64,000 bases of DNA from Pseudomonas hormoni (GCF_018502625.1 NZ_CP075566.1:1121001-1185000), one strand, 5' to 3'. Counted from the first letter of the stretch, positions 54,548 through 64,000 are shown. A program made the numbers and translations. Notes: generated by a model not told the origin, from the letters alone.

Positions 54548-57199
54548 ATGAGTGACTCCGGCCGCGCCGACGCGCTGTTAGCAGACCTGCCCCGCGATGG
54601 CCGTGGCCGGCTCAAGGTTTTCCTCGGCGCCGCGCCCGGTGTCGGCAAGACTTACGCCATGTTGCACGCCGCCCACACCCAACTTCGCCAAGGCGTAAAA
54701 CTCATCGCCGGTGTCGTCGAAACCCATGGTCGCGCCGAGACCGAGGCGCTGCTCGGCGGCTTGCCGCAGCAACCCCTGGTGCGCTCGGAATACCGCGGCG
54801 TGACCCTCGAAGAAATGGACCTCGACGGCGTACTCGCCGCCAAACCGAAACTGGTGCTGGTGGACGAACTGGCCCACACCAATGCACCGGGCAGTCGCCA
54901 CGCCAAACGCTGGCAAGACATTCAGGAACTGCTCGCGGCCGGCATTGATGTGTACACCACGGTCAACGTTCAGCACCTGGAGAGCCTCAATGATCAGGTG
55001 CGCGGAATTACCGGCGTGCAGGTCCGCGAAACCCTGCCGGACTGGGTGCTGCAAGAAGCCTACGAATTGCTGTTGATCGACTTGCCTCCACGCGAGCTGC
55101 TTGAGCGTCTGCGCGACGGCAAGGTCTATGTGCCGGAGCAGGCGCGGGCGGCCATCGATGCGTACTTCTCCCAGACAAACCTCACCGCCCTGCGTGAACT
55201 GGCGATGCAAACCGCTGCTGCCCAGGTCGATAACGACCTGGCCCAGGGTTATCGTCAACTTGGCCAGGCAGCCCCGGCGGTACGTGGTCGCTTGCTGGTC
55301 GGCGTCGATGGCGATACCCAGGCCGAGCGTCTGGTGCGTCACGCCAGCCGCGTCGCCCAGCGCCGTCATTTGCCGTGGAGCCTGGTGCATGTGGACAACG
55401 GCAGCGTGCGTGATGAGCAATCACGCCTGCGTCTGCAAAATGCCCAGCAACTGGCCGAACGCCTCGGTGGCGAAGTGGTGTTGCTACGGGCCGGTGAGGT
55501 GGCGAAAACCCTGATTCAGCACGCCACTGAGCGACGCGCCAGCCTGGTGCTGGTCGGCCAGTCCCGGCAGCGATTGCGCCGTCGGCTGTTCGGTGGCGGC
55601 TTGGCGGCGCGTTTGCTGCGCCATGCGCGCGGGCTGGAAATCAACGTCATCGACAGCGATCACGAACAGGACCCGCCACGACAACGCTCCGTACAGTCGC
55701 TGGTGTGGTTCGACTATGCGCTGGCGCTGGTCGCGACCGTGCTCGCCAGTGCCCTGGCCTGGGCAGTGGCGAGTGTCTTGCCGCTGCCGAACATCTCGCT
55801 GGTATTCCTCGCCGCCGTGTTGCTGGTGGCGGTGCGCAGCAGTCTCGGTCCGGCGCTGGCCTGTGCGGCGCTGTCGTTTCTGACCTATGACTTTCTGTTC
55901 ATCCCGCCGAATTTTTCCTTCAGCATCCAGCGCGAAGAAGACGTGCTGACCTTGCTGTTCTTCCTGCTGATGGCGGCGCTCACCGGCAACCTCGCGGCAC
56001 GCCAGCGGCGGCAATTGCAGGCCTTGCGCGACACCCAGGAGGAAACCACCGAACTGCTCGACCTGTCGCGCAAGTTGACGGCTGCCACTGACCGGCAGGC
56101 CGTGATCAAGGCCGCTGCTCATCACCTCGAGGGCTGGAGCGATCTGCAATTGTGCCTGCTCAATCGCGATGGCCAGAGCGGCTGGAAAGTCGAAACCGGT
56201 GGCCCGCTGGAGTTTTCCGAAGCCGAACGCGCGGCCGCCGACTGGGCCTGGCAACACGATCAACCGGCGGGCGCGGGCACCGGCACGCTGCCGTTCGGGC
56301 GTTGGTGGTGGTGGCCGTTGTCCGTGGAAGACGGGCCGCTGGCGCTGCTTGGCGTCTGTGCCAAGGAGGGTCAGACCTTGAGCGGCCAGCGTCGGCGTCT
56401 GCTGACCGCGCTGAGTCAGCCGCTGGCCCAGGCCCTGGCTCGCGCGCAACTGGCCGAAGACCTGGAAGCGGCGCGGCTGCACGGGGAAACCGAGCAACTG
56501 CGCAGCGCCTTGCTGGCGTCGGTGTCCCACGATTTGCGCACGCCGCTGACGTCCATGCGCGGCAGCATCGACAGCCTGTTGGCGCTGGGCGAGGCGATCC
56601 CGCTGGAGGATCGCCGCGAACTGCTCGAAGGCACCCGCGATGAAGCCGAGCGCCTCGATCGCTACATTCAAAACCTGCTGGACATGACCCGTCTCGGTCA
56701 CGGCGCGTTGAAGCTGGCGCGGGACTGGGTGTCGCCGGCCGATATTGTGGGCAGCTCGCTCAATCGCCTGCGCGCGGTGCTGGCGCCGTTGCAGGTCAGC
56801 ACCGACGTGCCGCCCGAATTGCCGCTGCTGTACGTTCACGCTGCGCTGATCGAACAGGCGCTGGTCAACGTGCTGGAAAATGCCGCGCGGTTCTCACCGG
56901 TTCATGGGCGTTTGCAATTGCGCGCCGGTGCGGATGAAAACGAGCTGTTTTTCTCGGTGAGCGATGAAGGGCCGGGGATTCCCATCGATGAGCGGGCGAA
57001 GATTTTCGACATGTTCTACACCGCCGCGCGCGGTGATCGTGGCGGGCAGGGCACGGGGCTGGGGCTGGCGATCTGTCAGGGCATGGTCGGTGCACACGGC
57101 GGGCGGATCAGCGTCGGCGACGGTATCGAAGGGCGTGGCACTTGTATCACCCTTCACTTACCCTTGCAGGAACAACCCGACGTTGAAAATGAGAGTTGA
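54548..57199 (+). CDS. kdpD: Sensor histidine kinase KdpD
   Basis: 883 residues. N-terminal KdpD domain with Walker A FLGAAPGVGKT and Walker B VLVDELAHTN, USP-like domain (about 250-370), four membrane segments (about 395-500), GAF-like region, kinase with H-box SVSHDLRTPLTSMRG and GTGLGLAICQGMVG. Senses low K+ or ionic stress and phosphorylates KdpE. ATG follows AGAGAACTTCAAGC. 62 bases from kdpE. Confidence 0.97.
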   Translation: MSDSGRADALLADLPRDGRGRLKVFLGAAPGVGKTYAMLHAAHTQLRQGVKLIAGVVETHGRAETEALLGGLPQQPLVRSEYRGVTLEEMDLDGVLAAKPKLVLVDELAHTNAPGSRHAKRWQDIQELLAAGIDVYTTVNVQHLESLNDQVRGITGVQVRETLPDWVLQEAYELLLIDLPPRELLERLRDGKVYVPEQARAAIDAYFSQTNLTALRELAMQTAAAQVDNDLAQGYRQLGQAAPAVRGRLLVGVDGDTQAERLVRHASRVAQRRHLPWSLVHVDNGSVRDEQSRLRLQNAQQLAERLGGEVVLLRAGEVAKTLIQHATERRASLVLVGQSRQRLRRRLFGGGLAARLLRHARGLEINVIDSDHEQDPPRQRSVQSLVWFDYALALVATVLASALAWAVASVLPLPNISLVFLAAVLLVAVRSSLGPALACAALSFLTYDFLFIPPNFSFSIQREEDVLTLLFFLLMAALTGNLAARQRRQLQALRDTQEETTELLDLSRKLTAATDRQAVIKAAAHHLEGWSDLQLCLLNRDGQSGWKVETGGPLEFSEAERAAADWAWQHDQPAGAGTGTLPFGRWWWWPLSVEDGPLALLGVCAKEGQTLSGQRRRLLTALSQPLAQALARAQLAEDLEAARLHGETEQLRSALLASVSHDLRTPLTSMRGSIDSLLALGEAIPLEDRRELLEGTRDEAERLDRYIQNLLDMTRLGHGALKLARDWVSPADIVGSSLNRLRAVLAPLQVSTDVPPELPLLYVHAALIEQALVNVLENAARFSPVHGRLQLRAGADENELFFSVSDEGPGIPIDERAKIFDMFYTAARGDRGGQGTGLGLAICQGMVGAHGGRISVGDGIEGRGTCITLHLPLQEQPDVENES

Positions 57200-57261
57200 A
57201 AATGAGCGCTGACAGTGAAGCCTGATACCCTTTGGATTTCTCCATGCCACGACCGGAAACC

Positions 57262-57960
57262 ATGAGCCAGACTGCGACCATTTTGGTCATCGACGACGAA
57301 CCCCAGATCCGTAAATTCCTGCGCATCAGCCTCGCTTCCCAAGGTTATAAAGTGCTGGAGGCCGGCACCGGCACGGAGGGATTGGCACAGGCCGCGTTGA
57401 ACAAACCGGACCTGCTGGTGCTCGACCTCGGTCTGCCGGACATGGACGGCCAGCAAGTGCTGCGCGAGTTTCGTGAATGGTCGACGGTGCCGGTGCTGGT
57501 GCTGTCGGTGCGTGCCGGCGAAGGGCAGAAGGTCGAAGCGCTGGATGGCGGTGCGAATGACTACGTGACCAAGCCGTTCGGCATTCAGGAATTTCTGGCG
57601 CGGGTGCGTGCCTTGTTGCGTCAGGCGCCGGTGGGTGAGGCGCAGCAAGCGGCGCTGGCGTTCGGTCCGTTGACGGTGGACCTGGCCTATCGCCGGGTGC
57701 TGCTCGACGGTGTCGAAGTGGCGTTGACGCGCAAGGAATACGCGGTGCTGGCGCAACTGGCGCGGCATCCGGGGCGGGTGATCACCCAGCAGCAATTGCT
57801 CAAGGACATCTGGGGGCCGACCCATACCGAAGACAGTCATTATTTGCGGATTGTGGTCGGGCATTTGCGTCAGAAGCTGGCGGATGATCCGACGCAGCCG
57901 CGGTTTATCGTGACCGAGGCGGGGGTTGGGTATCGGCTTTTGAGTGAGGGTGGTCTTTAG
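57262..57960 (+). CDS. kdpE: Response regulator KdpE
   Basis: 232 residues from ATG 57262 (MSQTATILVIDDE). OmpR-type: receiver with DDE, phospho-Asp in LLVLDLGLPDMDG and Lys in YVTKPFG, then winged-helix DNA-binding domain ending in EAGVGYRLLSE. In-frame ATG at 57244 would add six residues (MPRPET); both have weak ribosome sites (CGGAA or GGATT). Activates kdpFABC transcription. Confidence 0.95.
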   Translation: MSQTATILVIDDEPQIRKFLRISLASQGYKVLEAGTGTEGLAQAALNKPDLLVLDLGLPDMDGQQVLREFREWSTVPVLVLSVRAGEGQKVEALDGGANDYVTKPFGIQEFLARVRALLRQAPVGEAQQAALAFGPLTVDLAYRRVLLDGVEVALTRKEYAVLAQLARHPGRVITQQQLLKDIWGPTHTEDSHYLRIVVGHLRQKLADDPTQPRFIVTEAGVGYRLLSEGGL

Positions 57961-57980
57961 GGTTTTGTGTCGCCTGATCC

Positions 57981-58085
57981 GGCCCCATCGCGAGCAGGCT
58001 CGCTCCCACAGTGGATTTAGGTGATCCACAAATTTTGTGTCTACCAAAGATCAATTGTGGGAGCGAGCCTGCTCGCGATGGGGCC
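57981..58085. repeat. REP doublet with perfect 30-base arms
   Basis: Arms 57981-58010 (GGCCCCATCGCGAGCAGGCT...) and 58056-58085 are exact inverted copies, spacer 45 bases. Between kdpE and the converging patatin gene. Confidence 0.93.
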
Positions 58086-58106
58086 CTCACATTCACTCGA
58101 GAAACC

Positions 58107-59147
58107 TCAGGAGTCCCGCTCAGTCTCATACCGATCCAATGTATCCCGCGCAATCTCCCGCCCCAGCGCGATCAACTCCGGCGCCTTGTAAAACTCGAAA
58201 AACCGGCATACCCGCTTCGGCACGTTGATCAGGATATCCGGTGGATAACCGGCAATTTTGTACTGCGCCAACGACGTCTGCATCACCTCGAAACTCTGGT
58301 TGATCAAATCCAGCAAGGACGCCGGCCCCACGTTGTCGATGATGAACGAACCCGTGGCGGACTTCGGCGCGCCTTCGCGCTCCGGAGCGGCCGCCGGTTG
58401 TTGGGCTTCAGGTTTGGCGGATTCGACCCAGGGGTTGATCTCGGCCGCCTCGGCCATCAACGCTTCCTTTTCCAGCAGCAGCAATTGTTCCGCCTGTTTG
58501 CGGCGGAACGGCAACTTCGAACCCAACGAGCTGATCAGGCTGTCGAACCGGGTCTTGAACGCGGCCGGACGCTGGATCACCGGTAATTGGTAGTGACGCT
58601 GGTTGGTGGAGTTGAGGTTGACCGCGATGATCAGGTCGCAATGGCTCGACACCACCGGCACGATCGGCAACGGGTTGAGGATACCGCCGTCTACCAGCAT
58701 GCGATTGCCCTGCATCACCGGCGTGAACAGGCTCGGGATGGCCGCCGAGGCGCGCATCGCCTGGTGGAGGCAACCTTCCTGAAACCAGATTTCCTGCTGG
58801 TTGGTCAGGTCGGTGGCCACCGCCGTGTAGGGGATGCGCAAGTCTTCGATATTGATCTCGCCGACGATCTTGCGGATCTGCCCGAAGACCTTCTCCCCGC
58901 GAATCGCGCCCAGTCGAAAACTGACATCCACCAGACGCAACACGTCGAGGTAATCCAGGCTCTCGATCCAGTTGCGGTATTCCTCCAGTTTGCCGGCGGC
59001 GTAGATCCCGCCGACCACCGCGCCCATCGAACAACCGGCGATGCAGGCGATGTCGTAGCCACGCCGCTCGATCTCTTCAATGACACCGATATGGGCATAG
59101 CCCCGGGCCCCACCTGAGCCCAACACCAGTGCGACACGCTTTTTCAT
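58107..59147 (-). CDS. Patatin-like phospholipase (RssA type)
   Basis: 346 residues. Glycine-rich oxyanion loop LGSGGARGYAH (about 9-19), nucleophile Ser40 in GCSMG, Asp153 in VDGG. Cytosolic serine lipase/acyl hydrolase; substrate unknown. The C-terminal about 150 residues (PAAAPEREGAPK linker) are less typical. ATG at 59147; AACCTTGTCAGACGAGGGTG precedes. Confidence 0.9.
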   Translation of the reverse strand: MKKRVALVLGSGGARGYAHIGVIEEIERRGYDIACIAGCSMGAVVGGIYAAGKLEEYRNWIESLDYLDVLRLVDVSFRLGAIRGEKVFGQIRKIVGEINIEDLRIPYTAVATDLTNQQEIWFQEGCLHQAMRASAAIPSLFTPVMQGNRMLVDGGILNPLPIVPVVSSHCDLIIAVNLNSTNQRHYQLPVIQRPAAFKTRFDSLISSLGSKLPFRRKQAEQLLLLEKEALMAEAAEINPWVESAKPEAQQPAAAPEREGAPKSATGSFIIDNVGPASLLDLINQSFEVMQTSLAQYKIAGYPPDILINVPKRVCRFFEFYKAPELIALGREIARDTLDRYETERDS

Positions 59148-59368
59148 GAATCACCCTCGTCTGACAAGGTTCAACAATGCACCCATCGAGGGTCGCGCTT
59201 CAATCGCTAAGGTCGCTCGACGAGGCCAAGGCGTCGTTTTTTCGACACTCCATGGCGGCAGTTGGTTATTCTCGCGAGCGCTATAGTTTTGCGGCGGGGC
59301 CAAGGCACTTTTCACGCGCCGCACCGTCTTACCTGCACGACTGTTTACCTATCTTTGAGGTGTGAGTG

Positions 59369-59647
59369 ATGAAAGCCTGGATCTGTGTGCCTTTGATTGC
59401 GCTGGCGCTCGCCGGTTGTGCCGGCAAAACCGCTTACCGCGAGAGCTGCGGTAGCCAGATCGATGCCGCGTGGCAGGAGCTGGATCTGGCCAAGGCCGAA
59501 GGGTTCGCCGGGAATGTCAGCTATTCCAAGGCCCTGTCACTGCTGACCGGCGCAAAGACCCAGCAACAATTCGAAGCCTACGAGGGCTGCACCAAGAAAG
59601 CCGAGAAGGCGCGCTTCTATATTCGTGAGTCACGCGCCGGCCGTTGA
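59369..59647 (+). CDS. Small lipoprotein
   Basis: 92 residues, lipobox LALAGC (Cys17 region), mature part with charged helices (AWQELDLAKAEGFAG, AYEGCTKKAEKARFYI). Unknown function. GAGG lies 8 bases before the ATG at 59369. Confidence 0.85.
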   Translation: MKAWICVPLIALALAGCAGKTAYRESCGSQIDAAWQELDLAKAEGFAGNVSYSKALSLLTGAKTQQQFEAYEGCTKKAEKARFYIRESRAGR

Positions 59648-59689
59648 GGCATGATGTAGGCATCAGTAATTCAATTCAGGGAGCAAACG

Positions 59690-60457
59690 ATGTCTGCCTT
59701 GGTTGATCGGTTGGTGGCCCATGTTTTGGGCCTGGAAGTCCGTTTGCTGTCCTGTCAGGCACGTTTGCATGCCCGCACCGACCCGGAAGCGTTGCACGAT
59801 CTGCGCACCACGGTTCGCCGTTTGCGCAGTTTGCTGCGGCCGTTGCGTGGCTTGCCCGGGGTCGAGCAACTGGAAGTGGCAGCGTCCCGGGTCGGTGACC
59901 TGACCACACCGTTGCGCGATCGTGAAGTGCTGGCGGCGTATTTGCTCGAGCACGATCAACCCGAGGCAGCGCAGCGCCGCATGGCGCAGATGGCCGAAGC
60001 CTATCCTGCGGTCGCGGCGAGTTCCGAGCTGGCGCAGTTGCTGATGATTTTCGACGCCTTCCCGCGTTTCTTGCGGGCGTCCCAGCGTCAGGGGTTGCTC
60101 AAGGGACTGCGCAAACGCATCAAAAAACGCTTGGCCAAGCAATGGAAGAAACTCGATCAGGCGCTGCACGATCCTGCTCATGATCGCCATCGACTGCGCT
60201 TGTTGATCAAGCGTGTGAGTTATGGCATCGAGGCCTACCCCGAACTGGACCGTTTGCCGAAACCGGCCTTGCCGAGGCTCAAATCGGCTCAGGCCGCTTT
60301 AGGTGATTGGCACGATTGCTGGCAATGGCTGGCCCGCGCCGAACAGGAAGCGGATCTGCAACCTTGTGTGGCCGTGTGGAAAACCACCATGGCCCAGGCC
60401 GAAGGCCGTGCCGACCGAGTTCTCGACAAACTCAGTGCCGCCTGTTTCAAATCCTGA
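59690..60457 (+). CDS. CHAD-domain protein
   Basis: 255 residues of helical CHAD fold: LHDLRTTVRRLRSLLRPLRG and DRHRLRLLIKRVSYGIEAY supply the conserved His/Arg/Lys face that binds polyphosphate. Thought to bind polyphosphate granules; here without a CYTH domain. GGGAGCAAACG before the ATG. A REP doublet follows. Confidence 0.9.
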   Translation: MSALVDRLVAHVLGLEVRLLSCQARLHARTDPEALHDLRTTVRRLRSLLRPLRGLPGVEQLEVAASRVGDLTTPLRDREVLAAYLLEHDQPEAAQRRMAQMAEAYPAVAASSELAQLLMIFDAFPRFLRASQRQGLLKGLRKRIKKRLAKQWKKLDQALHDPAHDRHRLRLLIKRVSYGIEAYPELDRLPKPALPRLKSAQAALGDWHDCWQWLARAEQEADLQPCVAVWKTTMAQAEGRADRVLDKLSAACFKS

Positions 60458-60479
60458 AACCACTACAAATCCATAGTGT

Positions 60480-60600
60480 GGACAACACAAAACCTGTGGG
60501 AGCGGGCTTGCCCGCGATGAGGCCAGAACAGTCAACATTGATGTCGACTGTCAGACCGCTATCGCGGGCAAGCCCGCTCCCACAGGGTTTTGTGTTGTCC
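60480..60600. repeat. REP doublet with about 40-base arms
   Basis: Left 60480-60518, right 60561-60600, one base indel. The inverted homology extends through GGACAACACAAAACC, beyond the usual REP core. Confidence 0.92.
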
Positions 60601-60721
60601 AAGGAATCATGCTCAAACCAAGCGCGGCCCATCTGTCCGTGCTTTTGGCCAGAATAAGCGCTGTGCCATCCTCGCTGGCTGGTTAACATCTCTTCATTCC
60701 ATTTCTGCCCTTGAGGTTTTC

Positions 60722-61519
60722 ATGCGCTTTTCCGATCTGCTCGATGCCGTCCGCAGCCAGCCACTGGAGCTGACTATTCCGGCCGAATGGGCACAGGGGC
60801 GTGCCAGCTTCGGCGGCCTGGTCGCGGCTTTGCAATACGAAGCCATGCGCGCACGGGTGCCGGCGGATCGCCCCGTGCGCTCGCTGGCGATCACCTTTGT
60901 CGGGCCCGTAGAACCCGAAGTGCCGGTCAGTTTTGAAGTCGATGTCCTGCGCGAAGGCAAGGCGGTCAGCCAGGTGCTGGGCCGGGCGCTGCAGAAAGGG
61001 CAGGTGGTGACGTTGATCCAGGGCAGCTTCGGCGCCTCGCGACCGTCCGAAGTGGCGGTAACAGCCACGCCGGCCCCCGAAATGAAGCACTGGGACGATT
61101 GCCAGGAGTTGCCGTATGTCAAAGGCATGACCCCGGAATTCATGCGCCATCTGGCGATGCGCTGGAGTGTCGGCGGCCTGCCGTTCACCGGCAATAAATC
61201 CCGCGAGATGGGCGGCTGGGTGCGCTTGCGTGGTGATGTGAAGGAAGAAGCGGTTACTGAGTCGCATATTCTGGCGCTGGTCGACGCCTGGCCACCGGCG
61301 CTGTTGCCGCACCTGAATAAAGTCGCGATGGGCAGCACGCTGACCTGGACCATCGAATTCGTCCAGCCGTTGCTCGAACTGAGCACGCTGGACTGGTGCA
61401 AATACCTCGTTGAAATCGAACATGCCGCTGACGGCTACGGTCATGCGGCCGCGAAACTGTGGAACGCGGAAGGTCAGTTGATCGCCATGAGCCGGCAGAC
61501 CGTGACGATATTTGCCTGA
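60722..61519 (+). CDS. Thioesterase-family protein (double hotdog)
   Basis: 265 residues resembling TesB-like acyl-CoA thioesterases: GRASFGGLVAALQYEAMRA at about 24-42 and RPVRSLAITFVGPVEP. Hydrolyses an acyl-CoA or related thioester. Starts after CCTTGAGGTTTTC. The stop abuts the end of the next, converging gene. Confidence 0.85.
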   Translation: MRFSDLLDAVRSQPLELTIPAEWAQGRASFGGLVAALQYEAMRARVPADRPVRSLAITFVGPVEPEVPVSFEVDVLREGKAVSQVLGRALQKGQVVTLIQGSFGASRPSEVAVTATPAPEMKHWDDCQELPYVKGMTPEFMRHLAMRWSVGGLPFTGNKSREMGGWVRLRGDVKEEAVTESHILALVDAWPPALLPHLNKVAMGSTLTWTIEFVQPLLELSTLDWCKYLVEIEHAADGYGHAAAKLWNAEGQLIAMSRQTVTIFA

Positions 61520-61885
61520 TCAGTGACGACGGTGGCGCTCACGCCAGGCGCGCCACCAGCCGCCGCTGAGGAAAAACCGCGGAAAGGTCAGGAACTGCTC
61601 GACCAGCAGGCGCGATACCGCATCTTTGCGATCACTGAACGGCTCGGAGTCTTGCTCCTCCAGGCTGTGACCGTGGCGTTGCAGACCCAAGGCTGCGAGC
61701 AGGCCGATGATGCCAATCGCGAAGTTCGCAAAGCTCAGGCTGAACACCCCGCACACCAGCAGCAGAAAGGCCACGATGAACAGCGGTACGGCAATCAGGT
61801 GCAGTACCAGATTCGCCGGGTGCTGGTGGTTGTCCGGGTACGCGCGCCATTGCCAGGCGGGAAGGTTGGGGTGACGTTTACCCAT
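61520..61885 (-). CDS. Small membrane protein, possibly Mpo1/DUF962-like
   Basis: 121 residues from ATG 61885 (GAGGA 9 bases upstream). HQHPANLVLHLIAVPLFIVAF followed by a second hydrophobic region and GHSLEEQDSEPFSDRKDA resemble the histidine pattern of the Mpo1/DUF962 family, but I am not certain. Two or three membrane segments. The frame extends 57 residues further upstream with poor sequence. Confidence 0.7.
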   Translation of the reverse strand: MGKRHPNLPAWQWRAYPDNHQHPANLVLHLIAVPLFIVAFLLLVCGVFSLSFANFAIGIIGLLAALGLQRHGHSLEEQDSEPFSDRKDAVSRLLVEQFLTFPRFFLSGGWWRAWRERHRRH

Positions 61886-62013
61886 GATGCTGATCCTCGA
61901 TCCATGTTGAACACATGATTGAAGAATAGGCGCGGCATGGGATCGCGGCGAATCAAGGATGGCTATCGGAGTGATAGGTGGCCATGTCCGGAATTGATGT
62001 TGCTTGAGCTGAC

Positions 62014-62097
62014 GCCATCGCGAGCAGGCTCGCTCCCACATTGGAATGCATTTCAAATGTGGGAGCGGCGGTGCGACGATTCGACTTGCTCGCGAAG
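62014..62097. repeat. REP doublet with asymmetric arms
   Basis: Left GCCATCGCGAGCAGGCTCGC (62014-62042), right 62056-62097 containing GGAGCGGCGGTGCGACGATT, like the insert of the 5.3-kb element. Ends 7 bases before the receptor gene's stop. Confidence 0.85.
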
Positions 62098-62103
62098 AGG
62101 TCC

Positions 62104-63585
62104 TTAAAGTTTCAACTGCCCTATGGCCTTGCTCAACTCCCCAGCCAACGCCGCCAATTCATTACTGGTCGTCGCCGAATCCACCGTCTGCTGCACCGTG
62201 TTCTCGGTCACATCGCGAATGCTCACCACCGCCCGGTTCATCTCTTCCGCCACCTGGCTCTGCTGCTCGGCTGCCACCGCGATCTGCGTATTGCTTTCAC
62301 GCATCTGCGCCACCGCACTGGTGATCTCAGCCAACGCAGCCCCGGCCTCTTGAGCCTGTTGCACGCAATCGTCGGCCTTGAACGAGCTTTCCTGCATGAA
62401 GTCCACCGCGTCCCGGGTTCCGGCCTGTAACGCCGAGACCATCAGGGTGATCTCGTCGGTCGAGGTCTGCACACGCTTGGCCAGGTTGCGCACTTCATCG
62501 GCGACCACCGCAAAGCCACGTCCCATTTCCCCGGCCCGGGCTGCTTCAATCGCAGCGTTCAGCGCCAGCAGGTTGGTTTGCTCGGCGATGCTGTGGATCA
62601 CATTGACCACGCCGTTGATCTTCTGACTGTCCTCGGCCAGACGCTGAATCATCTCGGCCGTCTGCTGCACGCCAGTGGACAACCCTGCAATCGACTTCTG
62701 CACGCGACTGACCACTTCCTGACCGCTGCCGGCCAGGGCGTCGGCGGTTTGCGAGAGGTCGCGGGTGGCGCCGGCGTGCTGGGCGATGTGATAGACGGTG
62801 GCGGTCATTTCGTTGATCGCCGTGGCAGCCTGGTCGGTTTCGCTTTGCTGGCCCAGCATGCCGTGACGCACCTCATTCATACTCGATGCCAGCCGCGCCG
62901 CGCCGACGTCCAGTTGCCGGGCGGTGCTGGCGACAGTGTTGACCACCCGCTGATAACCGGCCTGCATGGCGTTGAACGCGCCGGCCATCTGCCCGACCTC
63001 GTCGGTGCAGGCCAGCGGTACACGGGCTGACAGGTCGCCGGTTTTCTCAACGTGGAGCATCACGTCTTTCAAGGTGTTGAGCTGGCTGAGCAGGAAACGG
63101 ATCAACAATTGCGACGCTCCGAGCATCGCCAGCATCAGGATGAACACCGCCACCGCGTAGTTGGCGAAACGCTCACCGAACACCTGGCTCAGGCTCGGAC
63201 CATAAGCGATCACCGCCACCTGCTGACCATCGGCGCGCGTGAACACCTCCGCGCCCATCAGCGGGTTGTCGCCGAACAGCGGCATCGAATTGATCTCGAC
63301 CCAGCCGCTGGCATCCGCCAATTCCAGTACGGGCTGCTCGTTCAGCAACGGCGCCTGCCCACGACTGAACGTCAGCAGGTGATCGGCCTTGGGCAGCGCT
63401 TGCCCGGCAGGCCAGGCGTTGAGCAATCGCGCCTGCGCCTGAGCGGACGCTTGAGACGCATGACTGCGGGCCTGCTGTTCGAGCTGTACGGCGTACAGCA
63501 CCAACAACAGGGTCGTGACGAAGGCGACAGCGTTGACCGCCCAGAATTTATATTTCAGCGAGATGTTGCTAAGCCAGGCACCCAT
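62104..63585 (-). CDS. Methyl-accepting chemotaxis protein
   Basis: 493 residues: N-terminal membrane segment ([21 protein letters not shown]), periplasmic sensor about 35-160, second membrane segment ([19 protein letters not shown]), HAMP, and a cytoplasmic signalling domain with the hairpin tip [25 protein letters not shown] and [15 protein letters not shown]. Ligand unknown. ATG 63585 follows AGAGAAGACCTCC; longer in-frame starts (63615, 63675) lack a good site. Confidence 0.93.
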   Translation of the reverse strand: MGAWLSNISLKYKFWAVNAVAFVTTLLLVLYAVQLEQQARSHASQASAQAQARLLNAWPAGQALPKADHLLTFSRGQAPLLNEQPVLELADASGWVEINSMPLFGDNPLMGAEVFTRADGQQVAVIAYGPSLSQVFGERFANYAVAVFILMLAMLGASQLLIRFLLSQLNTLKDVMLHVEKTGDLSARVPLACTDEVGQMAGAFNAMQAGYQRVVNTVASTARQLDVGAARLASSMNEVRHGMLGQQSETDQAATAINEMTATVYHIAQHAGATRDLSQTADALAGSGQEVVSRVQKSIAGLSTGVQQTAEMIQRLAEDSQKINGVVNVIHSIAEQTNLLALNAAIEAARAGEMGRGFAVVADEVRNLAKRVQTSTDEITLMVSALQAGTRDAVDFMQESSFKADDCVQQAQEAGAALAEITSAVAQMRESNTQIAVAAEQQSQVAEEMNRAVVSIRDVTENTVQQTVDSATTSNELAALAGELSKAIGQLKL

Positions 63586-63763
63586 GGAGGTCTTCTCTGA
63601 TAGCGGAAACAGCATTGGCAAGGTGCCAGCATTGTGCCGCTGCCCGAGGCGCCGGATCTTGATATGCGTCAACATTCCCGACCGCGTTCCCGCGCAGGAA
63701 TTGCGGGGCGTAATGCGCTATCCTTCGCGCCTTAAAAATTCCCTCGCTACAGGATTCCGCCCC

Positions 63764-64000
63764 ATGAAAGACGCACTCGTCGAACTCATCAGCAAAATCA
63801 GCTCCGGGTGCATGAGCGAAGACGAAATCCTCAAAGTCGCTGACGAAGCGGCCCAGGCCTACGCCGATCCAGAGGCTTTTCTGACGGCCAATCCAGACAT
63901 CAACTACGACGACACCTTTCCTATTCCGCTCGGCGAGTGGGTCGTCGTCGGCAGCCTGCCGGAAACCGTGCTGTTCCAGGCCGACACCTACATGGACCTG
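63764..64000 (+). CDS. Unknown protein, 3' end outside window
   Basis: The first 79 codons of a gene beginning MKDALVELISKISSGCMSED after AGGA (9-base spacing). Acidic, no signal peptide or membrane segment in the visible part (DPEAFLTANPDINYDDTFPIP). No family recognised. Confidence 0.75.
   Translation, partial: MKDALVELISKISSGCMSEDEILKVADEAAQAYADPEAFLTANPDINYDDTFPIPLGEWVVVGSLPETVLFQADTYMDL

Overview
The window is a high-GC gammaproteobacterial chromosome segment, almost certainly from Pseudomonas (fluorescens-type). This rests on gene order (mupP-ubiG-MTA deaminase / mtnA / gyrA-serC-pheA-hisC-tyrA::aroA-cmk-rpsA-ihfB), the fused tyrA-aroA gene, the cob gene order, protein sequences I recognise as Pseudomonas-type, and about fourteen REP-doublet (REPIN-like) palindromes of the kinds common in P. 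fluorescens intergenic DNA. I see no phage, IS element, CRISPR array, tRNA or rRNA.

Layout. 1-5.3 kb: late cobalamin genes (cobD partial, cobQ, cobU, cobT, cobC, cobS), with overlapping stop/start codons at most joints. 5.4-7.9 kb: a MarR regulator and an MFS exporter, each preceded by the same GTATATAC-centred palindrome, then a 40-codon membrane microprotein coupled to the exporter and a periplasmic glutathione-peroxidase-like protein. 7.9-11.6 kb: FadL-type porin, two unknown proteins and a nearly 1-kb gene-poor stretch with a DnaA-box-like palindrome. 11.7-16.8 kb: rmuC and a solute-symporter/PAS/histidine-kinase/receiver hybrid of the CrbS (MxtR) type. 17-20.5 kb: divergent TetR/MFS pair, cupin and SLAC1/TehA-type transporter. 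20.6-23.4 kb: an MFS-acyltransferase fusion for lysophospholipid recycling and a diguanylate cyclase. 23.8-28.7 kb: YciK-type SDR, mupP, ubiG, MTA deaminase, divergent mtnA. 29-41.2 kb: gyrA and the aromatic/serine supra-operon through rpsA, ihfB and a LapA-domain protein. 41.3-43.1 kb: a single wbpL-like sugar-phosphate transferase and a ComEA-like protein, where P. aeruginosa carries a full O-antigen cluster. 43.3-46 kb: SDR, FabF-type synthase, TetR. 46.1-47.7 kb: GntR plus DUF1989 protein. 48-49.4 kb: lone ethanolamine-type permease. 49.8-58 kb: kdpFABCDE potassium uptake and its two-component system, with REPINs in two operon gaps. 58-64 kb: patatin-like hydrolase, lipoprotein, CHAD protein, thioesterase, small membrane protein, chemotaxis receptor and a truncated unknown gene.

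Most of this is core Pseudomonas biology. The parts that looked least described are small local circuits: the paired MarR operators with a possibly leaderless marR, a perfect inverted repeat covering the ribosome site of the second MFS gene, the GntR-DUF1989 unit with a 7-1-7 operator-like palindrome, the SDR-FabF-TetR unit, the reduced O-antigen locus, and the palindrome near 11.2 kb. No computation or database search was run. Family names come from motifs and remembered homologues, and gene starts were chosen from visible ribosome sites.
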